A DNA stretch of 32,213 nucleotides from an uncultured Actinoplanes sp. (GTDB lineage Bacteria > Actinomycetota > Actinomycetes > Mycobacteriales > Micromonosporaceae): the NCBI RefSeq assembly GCF_934643405.1, contig NZ_CAKUCL010000060.1, positions 1 to 32,213 of the forward strand, in the 5' to 3' direction. The notes under the pieces were generated by a model, which searched no databases, was not told the origin of the DNA, and saw nothing but the letters and a program-made list of their open reading frames with translations. Within the stretch, counting starts at the first letter, position 1, and each line of letters opens with the position of its first letter. A program made the position numbers and the translations under genes. Shown here piece after piece: positions 22,487-30,807 of this stretch.

Positions 22487-23299
22487 TCATTCGCCGCGCG
22501 CTCGCCGCCGGGGCCGATAGACCGCCACCTCCACCGCCACGGTCACCGCCACCGCCTCCTCCGGAAATTTACGGACATGCCTGGCACTCGGCGTCATGCC
22601 GACGAGAGTGCCGGCCTCCGCCGCGCTCAGATTCAGCTCACGGCGGAATTCCTCGACCCCCTCGGCCGTGAAGTGATCACCGAGCGACTGGTCGATCCGA
22701 GCCGATTTCCCGGGATCGACACCGATCATCCCGTACGCCGTGACAAGCTCGCCCAGATGCTCCGGCCCCGGGGTGACCAGCAGCAGCTTCCCGTCGCGCC
22801 GCAGCACCCGCCGGAACTCCGCCCCGTTGCGTGGCGCGAACACATCCAGGATCACCGACGCCGACTCGTCCTTCATCGGCAGCGGCCGCCACAGATCCGC
22901 CAGCACCGCCGCCGCTCGCGGATGCGCCTTCGCCGCCCGCCGCAGCGCCGGTTTGGACACGTCCAGCCCCAGTCCCACCGCCTCCGGCAGGGCCTGCAGC
23001 ACCCGCGCGAGGTAGTTGCCCGTACCGGTGCCCGCATCCACCACGACGTCGCCCTCGGCCTGCGCGGCCAGCGCATCGGCGATGAAGTCGTAGTGCCCCG
23101 CGGCCAGGAACGCCGCCCGATCCGCCACCATCTCCGCGGTGTCGCCCACGTGCGGCATGCGTCCCGCGGTCAGATCCGCGTACCCCTGCCTGGCCATGTC
23201 GAAGCTGTGCCCCCGTGAGCAGCGCAACGCCTGACCGTCCCGGGAGAGAGACGCGCGGCACACCGGGCACCGGAGGTACGGCAATGCGCCGTCGATCAT
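22487..23299 (-). CDS. 23S rRNA (guanine-N1)-methyltransferase, RlmA/TlrB-like
   Basis: SAM-dependent methyltransferase of 270 residues. The N-terminal zinc-binding region (CPVCRASL then LRCSRGHSFD, about residues 10-34) and the following GYADLT are typical of the RlmA family, which methylates N1 of a guanine in helix 35 of 23S rRNA. The SAM motif DAGTGTGNYLARVL lies near residues 88-101, then DVFAPRNGAEFRRVL and the family-typical LVGMTPSARHV. RlmAII of Gram-positives (TlrB) acts on G748 and can give tylosin resistance together with another methylase; RlmAI acts on G745. Which one applies cannot be decided from motifs alone. ATG at 23299 has AGGAG nearby. It is divergent from add with a 26-bp gap. 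Confidence 0.85.
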   Translation of the reverse strand: MIDGALPYLRCPVCRASLSRDGQALRCSRGHSFDMARQGYADLTAGRMPHVGDTAEMVADRAAFLAAGHYDFIADALAAQAEGDVVVDAGTGTGNYLARVLQALPEAVGLGLDVSKPALRRAAKAHPRAAAVLADLWRPLPMKDESASVILDVFAPRNGAEFRRVLRRDGKLLLVTPGPEHLGELVTAYGMIGVDPGKSARIDQSLGDHFTAEGVEEFRRELNLSAAEAGTLVGMTPSARHVRKFPEEAVAVTVAVEVAVYRPRRRARGE

Positions 23300-23313
23300 T
23301 CAACTCCTGCCTT

Positions 23314-23319
23314 TACAGT
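23314..23319 (+). promoter_or_regulatory. -10-like box for leaderless add
   Basis: TACAGT ends six bases before the ATG at 23326. Because the divergent methyltransferase starts only 26 bp away, the upstream part of this promoter lies inside that gene's first codons. Confidence 0.5.
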
Positions 23320-23325
23320 CGGCAG

Positions 23326-24411
23326 ATGGCCGCCATCGCACAATCCGACATCGTTCACGCGCCGAAGGCTTTGCTGCACGACCACCTGGACGGGGGTCTG
23401 CGCCCCGCGACGATCATCGAGCTGGCCGACGCGGTCGGGCACCCGTTGCCCTCGACCGACCCGGCCGAGCTGGGTCGATGGTTCGTCGAGTCCGCCGACT
23501 CCGGCTCGCTGGAACGCTACCTGGAGACGTTCGCGCACACGGTCGCGGTCATGCAGACGGTGGAGGGCCTGCACCGGGTCGCCAAGGAGTGCGCACTCGA
23601 CCTGGCCGCCGACGGCGTCGTCTACGCCGAGGTGCGGTACGCGCCGGAGCAGCACCTGGAGCGGGGCCTGACCCTGGACGAGGTTGTCGACGCGGTGCAC
23701 GCCGGCCTCGCCGAGGGGGTGGCCGAGGCGGCCGCGCAGGGTTCGCCCATCCGGATCGGCACGCTGCTGACCGCCATGCGGCACGCGGCCCGATCGCAGG
23801 AGATCGCCGAGCTGTCCGTGCGGTACCGCGACTCGGGCGTCGTCGGCTTCGACATCGCCGGCGCGGAGGCAGGCTTCCCGCCCACCCGGCACCTGGACGC
23901 CTTCGAGTACCTCCAGCGTGAGAACTTCCACTTCACCATCCACGCCGGCGAGGCCTTCGGCCTGCCGTCGATCTGGCAGGCGATCCAGTGGTGCGGCGCG
24001 GACCGGCTCGGTCACGGCGTGCGACTGGTCGATGACATCACCGGTACGCCGTCGGCCGGCGACACGGTTCTCGGCCGGCTCGCCGCCTATGTCCGCGACA
24101 AGCGGATCCCGCTGGAGCTGTGCCCCTCGTCCAACGTGCAGACCGGCGCCGCCCCCTCGATCGTCGAGCACCCCATCGGACTGCTGCACGACCTGCGCTT
24201 CCGCGTCACGGTCAACACCGACAACCGGCTGATGAGCGGCACGTCCATGTCGCGCGAAATGGCTCTGCTGTCCGAGGCGTTCGGCTGGGGATGGGCCGAG
24301 TTGCAGTGGCTGACCATCAACGCGATGAAGAGTGCCTTCATCCCCTACGACGAGCGTTTGGCGATCATCAATGAGATCATCAAGCCGGCGTACGGGAAAT
24401 TGCTCGCCTGA
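23326..24411 (+). CDS. add: Adenosine deaminase
   Basis: Zinc hydrolase converting adenosine and deoxyadenosine to inosine and deoxyinosine. Motifs in order: KALLHDHLDGGLRP (HxH metal ligands, about residues 11-24), DIAGAEAGFPP, FTIHAGEAFG (metal His and catalytic Glu), ADRLGHGVRL (His), and VNTDNRLMSGTSMSRE (metal Asp). The 361-residue length fits. ATG at 23326 is favoured by a TACAGT box six bases before it; the open frame runs a further 37 codons upstream on the complement of the methyltransferase gene. It completes the salvage set with the transporter, cdd and deoA. Confidence 0.95.
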   Translation: MAAIAQSDIVHAPKALLHDHLDGGLRPATIIELADAVGHPLPSTDPAELGRWFVESADSGSLERYLETFAHTVAVMQTVEGLHRVAKECALDLAADGVVYAEVRYAPEQHLERGLTLDEVVDAVHAGLAEGVAEAAAQGSPIRIGTLLTAMRHAARSQEIAELSVRYRDSGVVGFDIAGAEAGFPPTRHLDAFEYLQRENFHFTIHAGEAFGLPSIWQAIQWCGADRLGHGVRLVDDITGTPSAGDTVLGRLAAYVRDKRIPLELCPSSNVQTGAAPSIVEHPIGLLHDLRFRVTVNTDNRLMSGTSMSREMALLSEAFGWGWAELQWLTINAMKSAFIPYDERLAIINEIIKPAYGKLLA

Positions 24412-24823
24412 GTTTGCTGCCCCGCACCGATGTCGGTTCGTCGCTCCCGATAGTCCTTTCGGTCAGAATGGTCGCAACAAACACTGCGAAATCGGGCATC
24501 TCACGTTGCCGAACAGATAGGACCGCGCCATCGTCTCTCCTGCCGCGATCCATTACGATCGGGCGCGATCGAACGGCGTCACCCCCGCGCCGCGTCGATC
24601 GACGTGAGTGACGCTGAGGAAAGCACAGCTATACAGCCAGTCAGATAGAACCGGCGATGCTCCACTTCGGCGGGCCAACATCCCGTCACACAACCGGTCC
24701 GTGTCCGCCTGGTCTTTCTCTTTGACACTCGTCGTGATGGAATCTCGGGGGCCCGACGCGGCAGATGGCCGTGCGCGGGGCCCGGCGAGCCGAATGCCGG
24801 GCTCGAATCAGGAGGACGGTGAC
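24412..24823 (+). other. 412-bp gene-free region upstream of the conservon
   Basis: No gene seen. The stretch is AT-richer than its surroundings, as expected for a promoter region. It holds the 12-bp palindrome CGTCGATCGACG (24593-24604), a possible promoter with GTGACG (24608-24613) and TATACA (24630-24635) 16 bp apart, and a perfect -35-like TTGACA (24722-24727) without a convincing -10. A 7-bp stem (24780-24786 with 24796-24802) ends just before the AGGAGG ribosome site (24810-24815). Confidence 0.5.
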
Positions 24824-27800
24824 GTGAGCAAGCGCCCCAAGACGGCGACCGGCGTCATGTCGCGTCTCCGTCGGCCGGCCGATCGGCTGCGAGACCTGCC
24901 GATCTGGTCGAAGCTTGGCTTGATCATGTTGGTTCCTACCCTGGCGACGATCATCGTCGGCGTCAGCGGCTTGGTGGACCACATCAACGAGGCCAGCAAC
25001 GCGGAGCGCGCCCGCACCCTTTCGGTGCTGTCGGAGGCCGCGGGTGGTCTCGTCGACCACCTGCAGAACGAACGAGCGTACGGCATCATGATCGCCACCA
25101 ACGGCGATGCGGGCCGCGCCGCGATCAAGACCGCGGCGCTCAAGGCGTACGAAGGAGAGCACTCCCAGGTCGACGCGGCCAAGCTGGCGTACTCGCAGCA
25201 GAAGACCGGCCTGGAGAAGGTGCCCGAGAAGGTGGGCACACTGCTTCTGCGCATCGACCGCAACCTCGAGGACCTGCCGGCCAAGCGCAGTCAGGTGGCC
25301 AACGGGCAGGTGCCGTCGACCGCGGTCGACGAGCAGTACACAAAGCTCATCGACGACCTGCTCGCCGTGCGGGACGCGTCGGCCCAGCTGGCCGACGACA
25401 CCGTGCTCAGCGATCACCTGCGTGCCGTTGCCGCGGTGGCGCAGGCCAAGGAATACATCGCCCGCCAGCGCGACGTCGGTCACGAGATCCTCAAAGCCGG
25501 TGAGTTCAGCAACACGCTGCGTCGTCAGTTCCTGGTCACCACGACGGGTTACGAGCTGGCCGGCACCACGCTGCACTCGGTCGGCACGGACGAGGAGATC
25601 CAGCTCTTCGACCGGATCAACAATGAGCCGGATGCGCGAGCCGCGACGAACCTGACCGGTCCGCTGCAGAACCTCGGCGCCGCCAACATCCGGAACATCG
25701 CGTTCAACACCCAGCAGTGGGAAACCGCGATGACCGGTTACAACAAGCTTTTCCGCGGGGTCGAGCAGAAGCTCGACGCCGGCGTCGTGGTGCAGGCCAC
25801 CGACCTGCGCAACCAGGTGAACCGGAAGGTCTTCATCGAGACCAGCGTGCTGCTCGGCATGCTGCTGCTGGCCATCCTGTTCGCGTGGCTGGTCGCCCGG
25901 TCCATGGCCCGCTCGCTGCGTGAGCTGCGTCAGGGTGCGCTCTCGGTCGCCCAGTACGGCCTGCCGCACGCGGTGAGCCGGCTGCGTGACCCGGCACTGT
26001 CCACATCGATGACACCGGCCCAGGTGGCCGACCAGATCGCCGAACCCCTGCCGGTGCGCAGCCGGGACGAGTTCGGGCAGGTGACCGAGGCGTTCAACGC
26101 GGTTCACCTCGAGGCGGTCCGCACCGCGGCCGAGCAGGCCGCACTCCGTGCCTCCGTCGCGACCATGTTCGTCAACCTCGCCCGTCGTTCGCAGATCCTG
26201 GTCGACCGGCTCATCGGTCACCTGGACCGGCTGGAACGCGGCGAGGAGGACCCGGACCGCCTGGCCGAGCTGTTCCAGCTCGACCACCTGGCCACCCGGA
26301 TGCGGCGTAACGACGAGAACCTCCTGGTCCTCGCCGGCGCCGACTCGACCCGTGTGCAGCGCGAGCCGGCCGCCCTGATCGACGTGCTGCGTGCCGCGCA
26401 GTCCGAGGTCGAGCACTACACCCGCATCGAGTTCGGCATGATCGACCGGGACATCGAGGTGGCGGCGCACGCCGTCAACGACATGGTCCACCTGGTCGCC
26501 GAGCTGTTCGACAACGCGACCGCCTTCTCCCCGCCGAACTCGACGGTCATCGTCGAGGCGCGGCGGCTGGGCGACGGCGCGCTGCTCTCGGTGGAGGACC
26601 GCGGTATCGGCATCAGCCGTGAGCAGCTGCGCGACCTCAACGAGCGGCTCGCCAACCCGCCCATGGTGGACGTGGCCGTCTCCCGGATGATGGGCCTGGT
26701 CGTGGTCGCCCGGCTGGCGAACCGGCACGGTGTCAAGGTCGAGCTCCGGCCGGCCGACACCGAGCGGGGTACCGTGGCCGAGGTGGCACTCCCGGTCTCC
26801 GTCCTGCTCGCCGGTGCCGCGCTCGGCGCCGGGCAGGGCCAGCCGGCCGTCAGCGGCTTCGGCCCGGGTTCGGCCGCGGTGCAGGGCCGCCCCGGCTTCC
26901 CCGAGCCGCTCGCCCTCGAAAGCGGCCACGGCGGCAACGGTTACCAGGGCGGACGTCCCTTCGACCCGAACCCGCCGATGCCCTCCGGTGGCATGCTCGG
27001 CGCCAACGGCCGGTCGGTTCCCGCGTGGTCCGACCTGACCGGCGCGCCCTCCACCAACGGCTTCGGCGGCGGCGGTTCGAACGGGTTCGGCGCGGTCAAC
27101 GGCACCAACGGGTCGTCCAACGGCTTCTACGGCCCGCGCAGCAACGAGGCGATCCCGCCGCTGCCGTCCGGCCCGATGACGCCGCAGTCGCCCGCCCCGC
27201 AGGGCTTCGCCGGTCCCGACGGGCTGCCGCAGCGCCGCAACGGCGAGCCGGCGCGCCCCGAGGAGAACAGCGGGTTCGGCGCCACCATCCCGCGCCAGCT
27301 CCCGTCCAACCCGGAAAGCCAGGGCCGTGGCGGCTTCGTCCCGCCCGTCTCGGCGCCCCCGGTACCGCCGACCTCGGCGCCGCCCGGTCCGCCGTACAGC
27401 GGTCGGCCCATCTCGTCGCCTCCCGGTAACGAGCCGCCGGTCTCCACGCCTCCGGCCGCGTCCTCGCCGGCTCCGCCGGCCTGGCCGCCGGTCGCCCAGG
27501 AGCGGGACCAGAACGGCGCACCCCACGTGCCGGAGAGCCTGGCCGCGGCGCTGGACATGACCGCCGAGCTCCCGCGGTACCGGCCGGACCGGTCCGAGCA
27601 GCGACCGCAGGTCGAGCGCCCGACGAACCCGCCGACCGCGCCGATCCCGTCGTCCGCGCCGCCCGTCTCGGCCACCCCGGTCTCCGGGACGCCGACGTCG
27701 GGTCTGTCGGCCGCGGAGGTCCAGCGGGCCACCGCCGCAGCCCGGGCGGCGCACGAGGCGGCCACGGCTCAGGCCGCGGAGGCCCAGGCCACCGCGGCGG

Positions 27801-28417
27801 CGCAGATCGCCGCCGCTCAGGCCGCTGCCCGGCAGCGGGACAACCAGGGTCAGTTCGCCGACGAGACGATGGAGCTGCCGATCTTCCGGGAGCTCGAGTC
27901 GGCCTGGTTCACCACGGCGCACCCGGCCGACGCCAAGCCGTCCAACGGTGTCGCCGGCGAGGGTGTGACGTCGCAGCGGATCCCGACCGGGGAGCCGACG
28001 CGTACGGTGGGCGTGCCACAGCAGGCGGTTTCGCCCGAGTCGCGCGATCTGGACCCGGCTACAGTGGGTGCCGGCGTGGCGAACGGCGCCGCAGCGAACG
28101 GCAACAATGGCTCGAGCCCGTGGCAGACCGCCGCGGACGAGGGCTGGCAGGCGGCCCGTGCGGCCGCCGAGATGCCGATCGACACGACGACCACGGCGGG
28201 TCTGCCCAAGCGCACTCCGATGGCGCAGCTCGTCCCCGGCGGTGTCGACCGGGGCGGAAACTCCGTCCAGAAACGTACGCCCGAAGGAGTGCGTGGTCTG
28301 CTTTCCGCGTACCACCGGGGTGTGCAGCGCGGTCGTACCAAGGAACAATCGACCAACCCGGAGGCCTCTCCGGGAGGGCAGCAGTCCTCGCAGGCTGGCA
28401 AGGAGCATGAGGCATGA
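24824..28417 (+). CDS. cvnA: Conservon sensor kinase with nitrate/nitrite-sensor-like domain (CvnA)
   Basis: Membrane sensor kinase of 1197 residues, first gene of a conservon. TM1 (about residues 31-50) and TM2 (about 340-360) flank a large helical extracytoplasmic domain of the NIT (nitrate/nitrite-sensing) type. A HAMP-like segment follows, then the H-region (LFQLDHLATRMRRNDENLLVL) and an ATPase domain with N box ELFDNATAFSPP (about 557-568) and VEDRGIGIS. After about residue 665 comes a roughly 530-residue Pro/Gly/Asn-rich tail with NGF repeats; it ends in a short conserved block (AGLPKRTPMAQLVPG, about 1124-1139). GTG at 24824 follows AGGAGG by eight bases. The stop overlaps cvnB (ATGA). 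No cognate response regulator is nearby, as usual for conservons; the signal sensed is unknown. Confidence 0.9.
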   Translation: MSKRPKTATGVMSRLRRPADRLRDLPIWSKLGLIMLVPTLATIIVGVSGLVDHINEASNAERARTLSVLSEAAGGLVDHLQNERAYGIMIATNGDAGRAAIKTAALKAYEGEHSQVDAAKLAYSQQKTGLEKVPEKVGTLLLRIDRNLEDLPAKRSQVANGQVPSTAVDEQYTKLIDDLLAVRDASAQLADDTVLSDHLRAVAAVAQAKEYIARQRDVGHEILKAGEFSNTLRRQFLVTTTGYELAGTTLHSVGTDEEIQLFDRINNEPDARAATNLTGPLQNLGAANIRNIAFNTQQWETAMTGYNKLFRGVEQKLDAGVVVQATDLRNQVNRKVFIETSVLLGMLLLAILFAWLVARSMARSLRELRQGALSVAQYGLPHAVSRLRDPALSTSMTPAQVADQIAEPLPVRSRDEFGQVTEAFNAVHLEAVRTAAEQAALRASVATMFVNLARRSQILVDRLIGHLDRLERGEEDPDRLAELFQLDHLATRMRRNDENLLVLAGADSTRVQREPAALIDVLRAAQSEVEHYTRIEFGMIDRDIEVAAHAVNDMVHLVAELFDNATAFSPPNSTVIVEARRLGDGALLSVEDRGIGISREQLRDLNERLANPPMVDVAVSRMMGLVVVARLANRHGVKVELRPADTERGTVAEVALPVSVLLAGAALGAGQGQPAVSGFGPGSAAVQGRPGFPEPLALESGHGGNGYQGGRPFDPNPPMPSGGMLGANGRSVPAWSDLTGAPSTNGFGGGGSNGFGAVNGTNGSSNGFYGPRSNEAIPPLPSGPMTPQSPAPQGFAGPDGLPQRRNGEPARPEENSGFGATIPRQLPSNPESQGRGGFVPPVSAPPVPPTSAPPGPPYSGRPISSPPGNEPPVSTPPAASSPAPPAWPPVAQERDQNGAPHVPESLAAALDMTAELPRYRPDRSEQRPQVERPTNPPTAPIPSSAPPVSATPVSGTPTSGLSAAEVQRATAAARAAHEAATAQAAEAQATAAAQIAAAQAAARQRDNQGQFADETMELPIFRELESAWFTTAHPADAKPSNGVAGEGVTSQRIPTGEPTRTVGVPQQAVSPESRDLDPATVGAGVANGAAANGNNGSSPWQTAADEGWQAARAAAEMPIDTTTTAGLPKRTPMAQLVPGGVDRGGNSVQKRTPEGVRGLLSAYHRGVQRGRTKEQSTNPEASPGGQQSSQAGKEHEA

Positions 28418-28818
28418 CATCTACGCAGGATCTCGGTTGGCTCCTGGCCAACTTCGCCGACCGCGTTCCCGGAGTCGCACATGCGATCGCGGTCTCCGCG
28501 GACGGTCTTCTGCTGGCAGCTTCGCGGGACCTGCCGCGTGACCGCGCCGACCAGCTGGCGGCCATCGCCTCCGGCCTGGTCAGCCTGACCCAGGGCGCCG
28601 CACGGTGCTTCGAGGGTGGCGCGGTGCTGCAGACGGTCGTCGAGATGGACAACGGATTCCTCTTCCTGATGTCGATCTCGGACGGTTCGTCCTTCGCCGT
28701 TCTCGCCGCTCGCAGTTGCGATGTCGGCCAGGTGGGCTACGAGATGGCTCTCCTGGTGGACCGCGTCGGCGAGGCTCTGACCCCCGCACCGCGTTCCGCG
28801 GCCGGGGTTCTCGGCTGA
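28414..28818 (+). CDS. cvnB: Roadblock/LC7 domain protein (CvnB)
   Basis: A 134-residue single-domain roadblock/LC7 protein. LGWLLANFADRVPGVAHAIAVSADGLLLA and GGAVLQTVVEMDNGFLFLMSISDGSSFAVLA are the two strand-helix units of the fold. Such proteins bind and regulate small GTPases, in particular of the MglA/CvnD type. The start overlaps the kinase stop by four bases, showing translational coupling. Confidence 0.92.
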   Translation: MTSTQDLGWLLANFADRVPGVAHAIAVSADGLLLAASRDLPRDRADQLAAIASGLVSLTQGAARCFEGGAVLQTVVEMDNGFLFLMSISDGSSFAVLAARSCDVGQVGYEMALLVDRVGEALTPAPRSAAGVLG

Positions 28819-28903
28819 ACGGGCGGTGGGCCGGCGCGACCGGCGGCTGTCCAAAACATTGACGACAAGAGACACTTCTATGGGTTCGAGGAAGGGGTGA
28901 GCG

Positions 28904-29287
28904 GTGACGATGCCCGAACGCGATGAGCCGACCGGCGCGCTGGTCAGGCCGTACGCCGTAACCCGCGGTCGGACCCGGCCGAAGCTTGAGATAGCGCTGG
29001 AAGCGCTGGTCGAGACAACCGTGCGCGGCCGATCGGGGATCCGCGGCGGACAGGGTGGAAGCGAGCATCAGTACATCGCGGCTATGTGCGACGGCGGCCG
29101 TGTGCAGTCGCTCGCGGAAATCGCCGCACGCATGCAACTGCCGCTCGGTGTGGCCCGTGTGATCGTCGCTGACATGGCCTCGGACGGCCTCGTCGCGGTG
29201 TACGAGCCCACCTCGCTGGAAGACGAGACCGACGCGGTAGGCACGGAACTGCTGGAAAGGGTGCTGAGTGGACTTCGCAGGCTCTGA
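28904..29287 (+). CDS. cvnC: DUF742 protein (CvnC)
   Basis: A 127-residue protein of the DUF742 family, the third conservon component. RPYAVTRGRT near the N-terminus is the family's mark, followed by a winged-helix-like region (VQSLAEIAARMQLPLGVARVIVADMASDGLV, about residues 66-97). It may bind DNA or link CvnB and CvnD; the role is not established. GTG at 28904 has AAGGGG six bases upstream; ATG at 28910 is an alternative. It lies 85 bp after cvnB and overlaps cvnD by 20 bp. Confidence 0.9.
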   Translation: MTMPERDEPTGALVRPYAVTRGRTRPKLEIALEALVETTVRGRSGIRGGQGGSEHQYIAAMCDGGRVQSLAEIAARMQLPLGVARVIVADMASDGLVAVYEPTSLEDETDAVGTELLERVLSGLRRL

Positions 29288-29876
29288 CATGTCGCACCGT
29301 CCCGCTGCGGGACGCGTGACATCGGCGAAGATTGTCATCGCCGGTGGGTTCGGCGTCGGTAAGACGACGTTGGTCGGTTCGGTCTCGGAGATCACCCCGC
29401 TTACCACCGAGGCCATCATGACCTCGGCAGGTGTGGGTGTCGACGACAACCGCCAGGTGCCGGGGAAGATGACGACCACCGTCGCCATGGACTTCGGCCG
29501 GATCAGCATCGACCGTGATCTCATCCTGTACCTGTTCGGTACCCCCGGCCAGACGCGTTTCTGGTTCATGTGGGACGAACTGGTGCGGGGCGCCATCGGC
29601 GCGGTGGTCATGGTCGACACGCGTCGTCTCGCCGACTGCTTCGCCGCCATCGACTTCTTCGAGCACCGCCGCCTGCCGTACCTGGTGGCGATCAACTGCT
29701 TCGATGGCATGCAGTACCACAACGTCCAGGACGTCCGGGACGCGCTCGCGATCTCGAACGACGTCCCGGTGGTGAGCTGCGACGCTCGTAACCGTGAGTC
29801 GACGAAGAACGTCCTCATCTCGCTCGTCGAGTATGTGCTGACGATGCGTCGCTCGCGTGCGGTAGCGCCCGCCTGA
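29268..29876 (+). CDS. cvnD: Small GTP/ATP-binding protein (CvnD)
   Basis: Ras-like small nucleotide-binding protein of 202 residues, fourth conservon gene. G1 GGFGVGKTT (about residues 26-34), G3 as GTPGQTRF, G4 as NCFD instead of NKxD, and G5 as SCDAR. The altered G3 and G4 occur across this family, so nucleotide specificity may differ from Ras. By analogy it cycles with CvnB as partner. The GTG start overlaps cvnC by 20 bp; an ATG at 29289 is possible. A strong terminator follows nine bases after the stop. Confidence 0.9.
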   Translation: MDFAGSDMSHRPAAGRVTSAKIVIAGGFGVGKTTLVGSVSEITPLTTEAIMTSAGVGVDDNRQVPGKMTTTVAMDFGRISIDRDLILYLFGTPGQTRFWFMWDELVRGAIGAVVMVDTRRLADCFAAIDFFEHRRLPYLVAINCFDGMQYHNVQDVRDALAISNDVPVVSCDARNRESTKNVLISLVEYVLTMRRSRAVAPA

Positions 29877-29884
29877 CGTTTGGT

Positions 29885-29920
29885 TGAAGCCCCGCTCCGA
29901 CGTGCCGGAGCGGGGCTTCA
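29885..29920. terminator. Perfect 15-bp stem terminator after the conservon
   Basis: TGAAGCCCCGCTCCG pairs perfectly with the inverted copy at 29906-29920; loop ACGTGC. It ends the conservon transcript and, being symmetric, could also serve the minus strand, where the TGA stop of the decayed HAD gene (29918-29920) falls inside the stem. Confidence 0.85.
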
Positions 29921-30330
29921 GCGTGCCTTGCCCAGGTTGTCGAGATGGTCCACGAACTCCGGCCGGCACGGACCGGGATCACGTCGATGGGCCGCCGCCT
30001 CGGGGCACGTGGCGTTGGCGACGAGCATCGCGCGCACGCCCGCCCGTCGCGCTCCGTCATGCTCGCGCCGTCCCCGACGTACCAGCACTCGGCGGGCGGC
30101 GTACAGGCGCAGATCCGGCTCCGTACGGCGTTGCCGTCCACGCCTCACGGAGTTCGCTGGACCAGTAGCTGATCAGCCCGAGCCGGAATCCGTCGCGGCG
30201 GAGCCGCCCGAGCGCACCGAGCCGGGGCGCACGTACCCGTTAGGCGCGCCCGCGGTCTGGGCGATGACCGCGGTGTCCAACTGCGACCCGATCGGATCCG
30301 CACCACAGCGCCTGGCCATGGCGAGCAGCG
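29918..30330 (-). pseudogene. Decayed HAD-superfamily hydrolase
   Basis: Three reading frames on the minus strand carry consecutive pieces of a HAD hydrolase. Near 30205-30125: LGRLRRDGFRLGLISYWSSE followed by LREAW (HAD motif II region). Then EPDLRLYAA in another frame near 30122-30096. Then PPAECWYVGDGAS (motif IV) in a third frame near 30098-30060. Then DGARRAGVRAMLVANA back in the second frame, which runs to TGA at 29918. Two shifts and a deletion (roughly 30-40 residues expected between motif II and EPDLRLY) are needed, and stop codons end each piece. Upstream sequence to about 30330 (LLAMARRCGADPIGSQLDTA) may be the earlier part. Motif I is not seen; the repeat array lies just upstream. 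Confidence 0.75.
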
Positions 30331-30337
30331 TTTCCCC

Positions 30338-30469
30338 GCGCGGGCTCCGAACGCGCCTCGCGCGGGCTAAGAACGCGCCTTGCGCGGGCTCCGTGCGCGC
30401 CTTGCGCGGGCTCCGTGCGCGCCTCGCGCGGGCTCCGTGCGCGCCTCGCGCGGGCTCGGAACGCGCCTC
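30338..30469. repeat. Six tandem 22-bp GC-rich units
   Basis: Six contiguous units starting at 30338, 30360, 30382, 30404, 30426 and 30448. Each begins GCGCGGGCT and ends GCGCCT plus C or T. Variation is limited to the centre (CCGAA, AAGAA, CCGTG or CGGAA) and the last base; units 4 and 5 are identical. The period of 22 bp is about two helical turns, so each unit faces the same side of DNA. Confidence 0.95.
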
Positions 30470-30473
30470 GCGG

Positions 30474-30505
30474 GTTCGAAGCCACCCCGCGCCGGGGCTT
30501 CGAAC
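30474..30505. repeat. Inverted repeat next to the 22-bp array
   Basis: GTTCGAAG (30474-30481) faces CTTCGAAC (30498-30505), with a GC-rich 16-base centre that can pair further. It starts five bases after the last repeat unit. Confidence 0.7.
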
Positions 30506-30684
30506 GCCCGACCAAGGCCGCAGCGTCCCCCGCGGTGAGCGCTTGCCTACCTTCGCTCCCGTCCGGACCGAGGCGCTGGTCCTCAACCAGGCCACATGCG
30601 GTCAGGGTCAAGCTTTGTCAACGCAGGCCCGACAGACGCAGGCACATGCCCCGAACGCCGGCCTGGGCTGCGCACGCCGCCTTG

Positions 30685-30803
30685 GCCGAGGCCGCAGCCA
30701 CCGCGGCCGTCGAGGTGAGCCGGGGGACCGGCGCAACGGTTCTGAGCCACCACGCCGCCCCCGCCGAGGCCGCAGCCGGATGGCCGGCGCAACAGGTCTG
30801 GGC
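30685..30803. repeat. Degenerate direct duplication
   Basis: GCCGAGGCCGCAGCC occurs at 30685-30699 and 30763-30777, and CCGGCGCAAC at 30728-30737 and 30784-30793. The spacer between the two boxes is 28 bp in the first copy and 6 bp in the second, a difference of 22 bp. Confidence 0.7.
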
Positions 30804-30807
30804 TACG

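Noticed and set aside
24722..24727. TTGACA as the main conservon promoter
   Set aside because: The -35 is perfect but no acceptable -10 lies 16-18 bp downstream. Kept only as a note in the upstream region.
24686..28420. A minus-strand open frame of 1244 codons opposite the sensor kinase
   Set aside because: It mirrors the low-stop bias of GC-rich DNA opposite a real gene. Its translation is Arg/Gly/Val-rich and shows no motif, while the plus strand encodes a full kinase.
30338..30469. The 22-bp array as a CRISPR array
   Set aside because: Units are directly adjacent with no unique spacers, and no cas gene is present.
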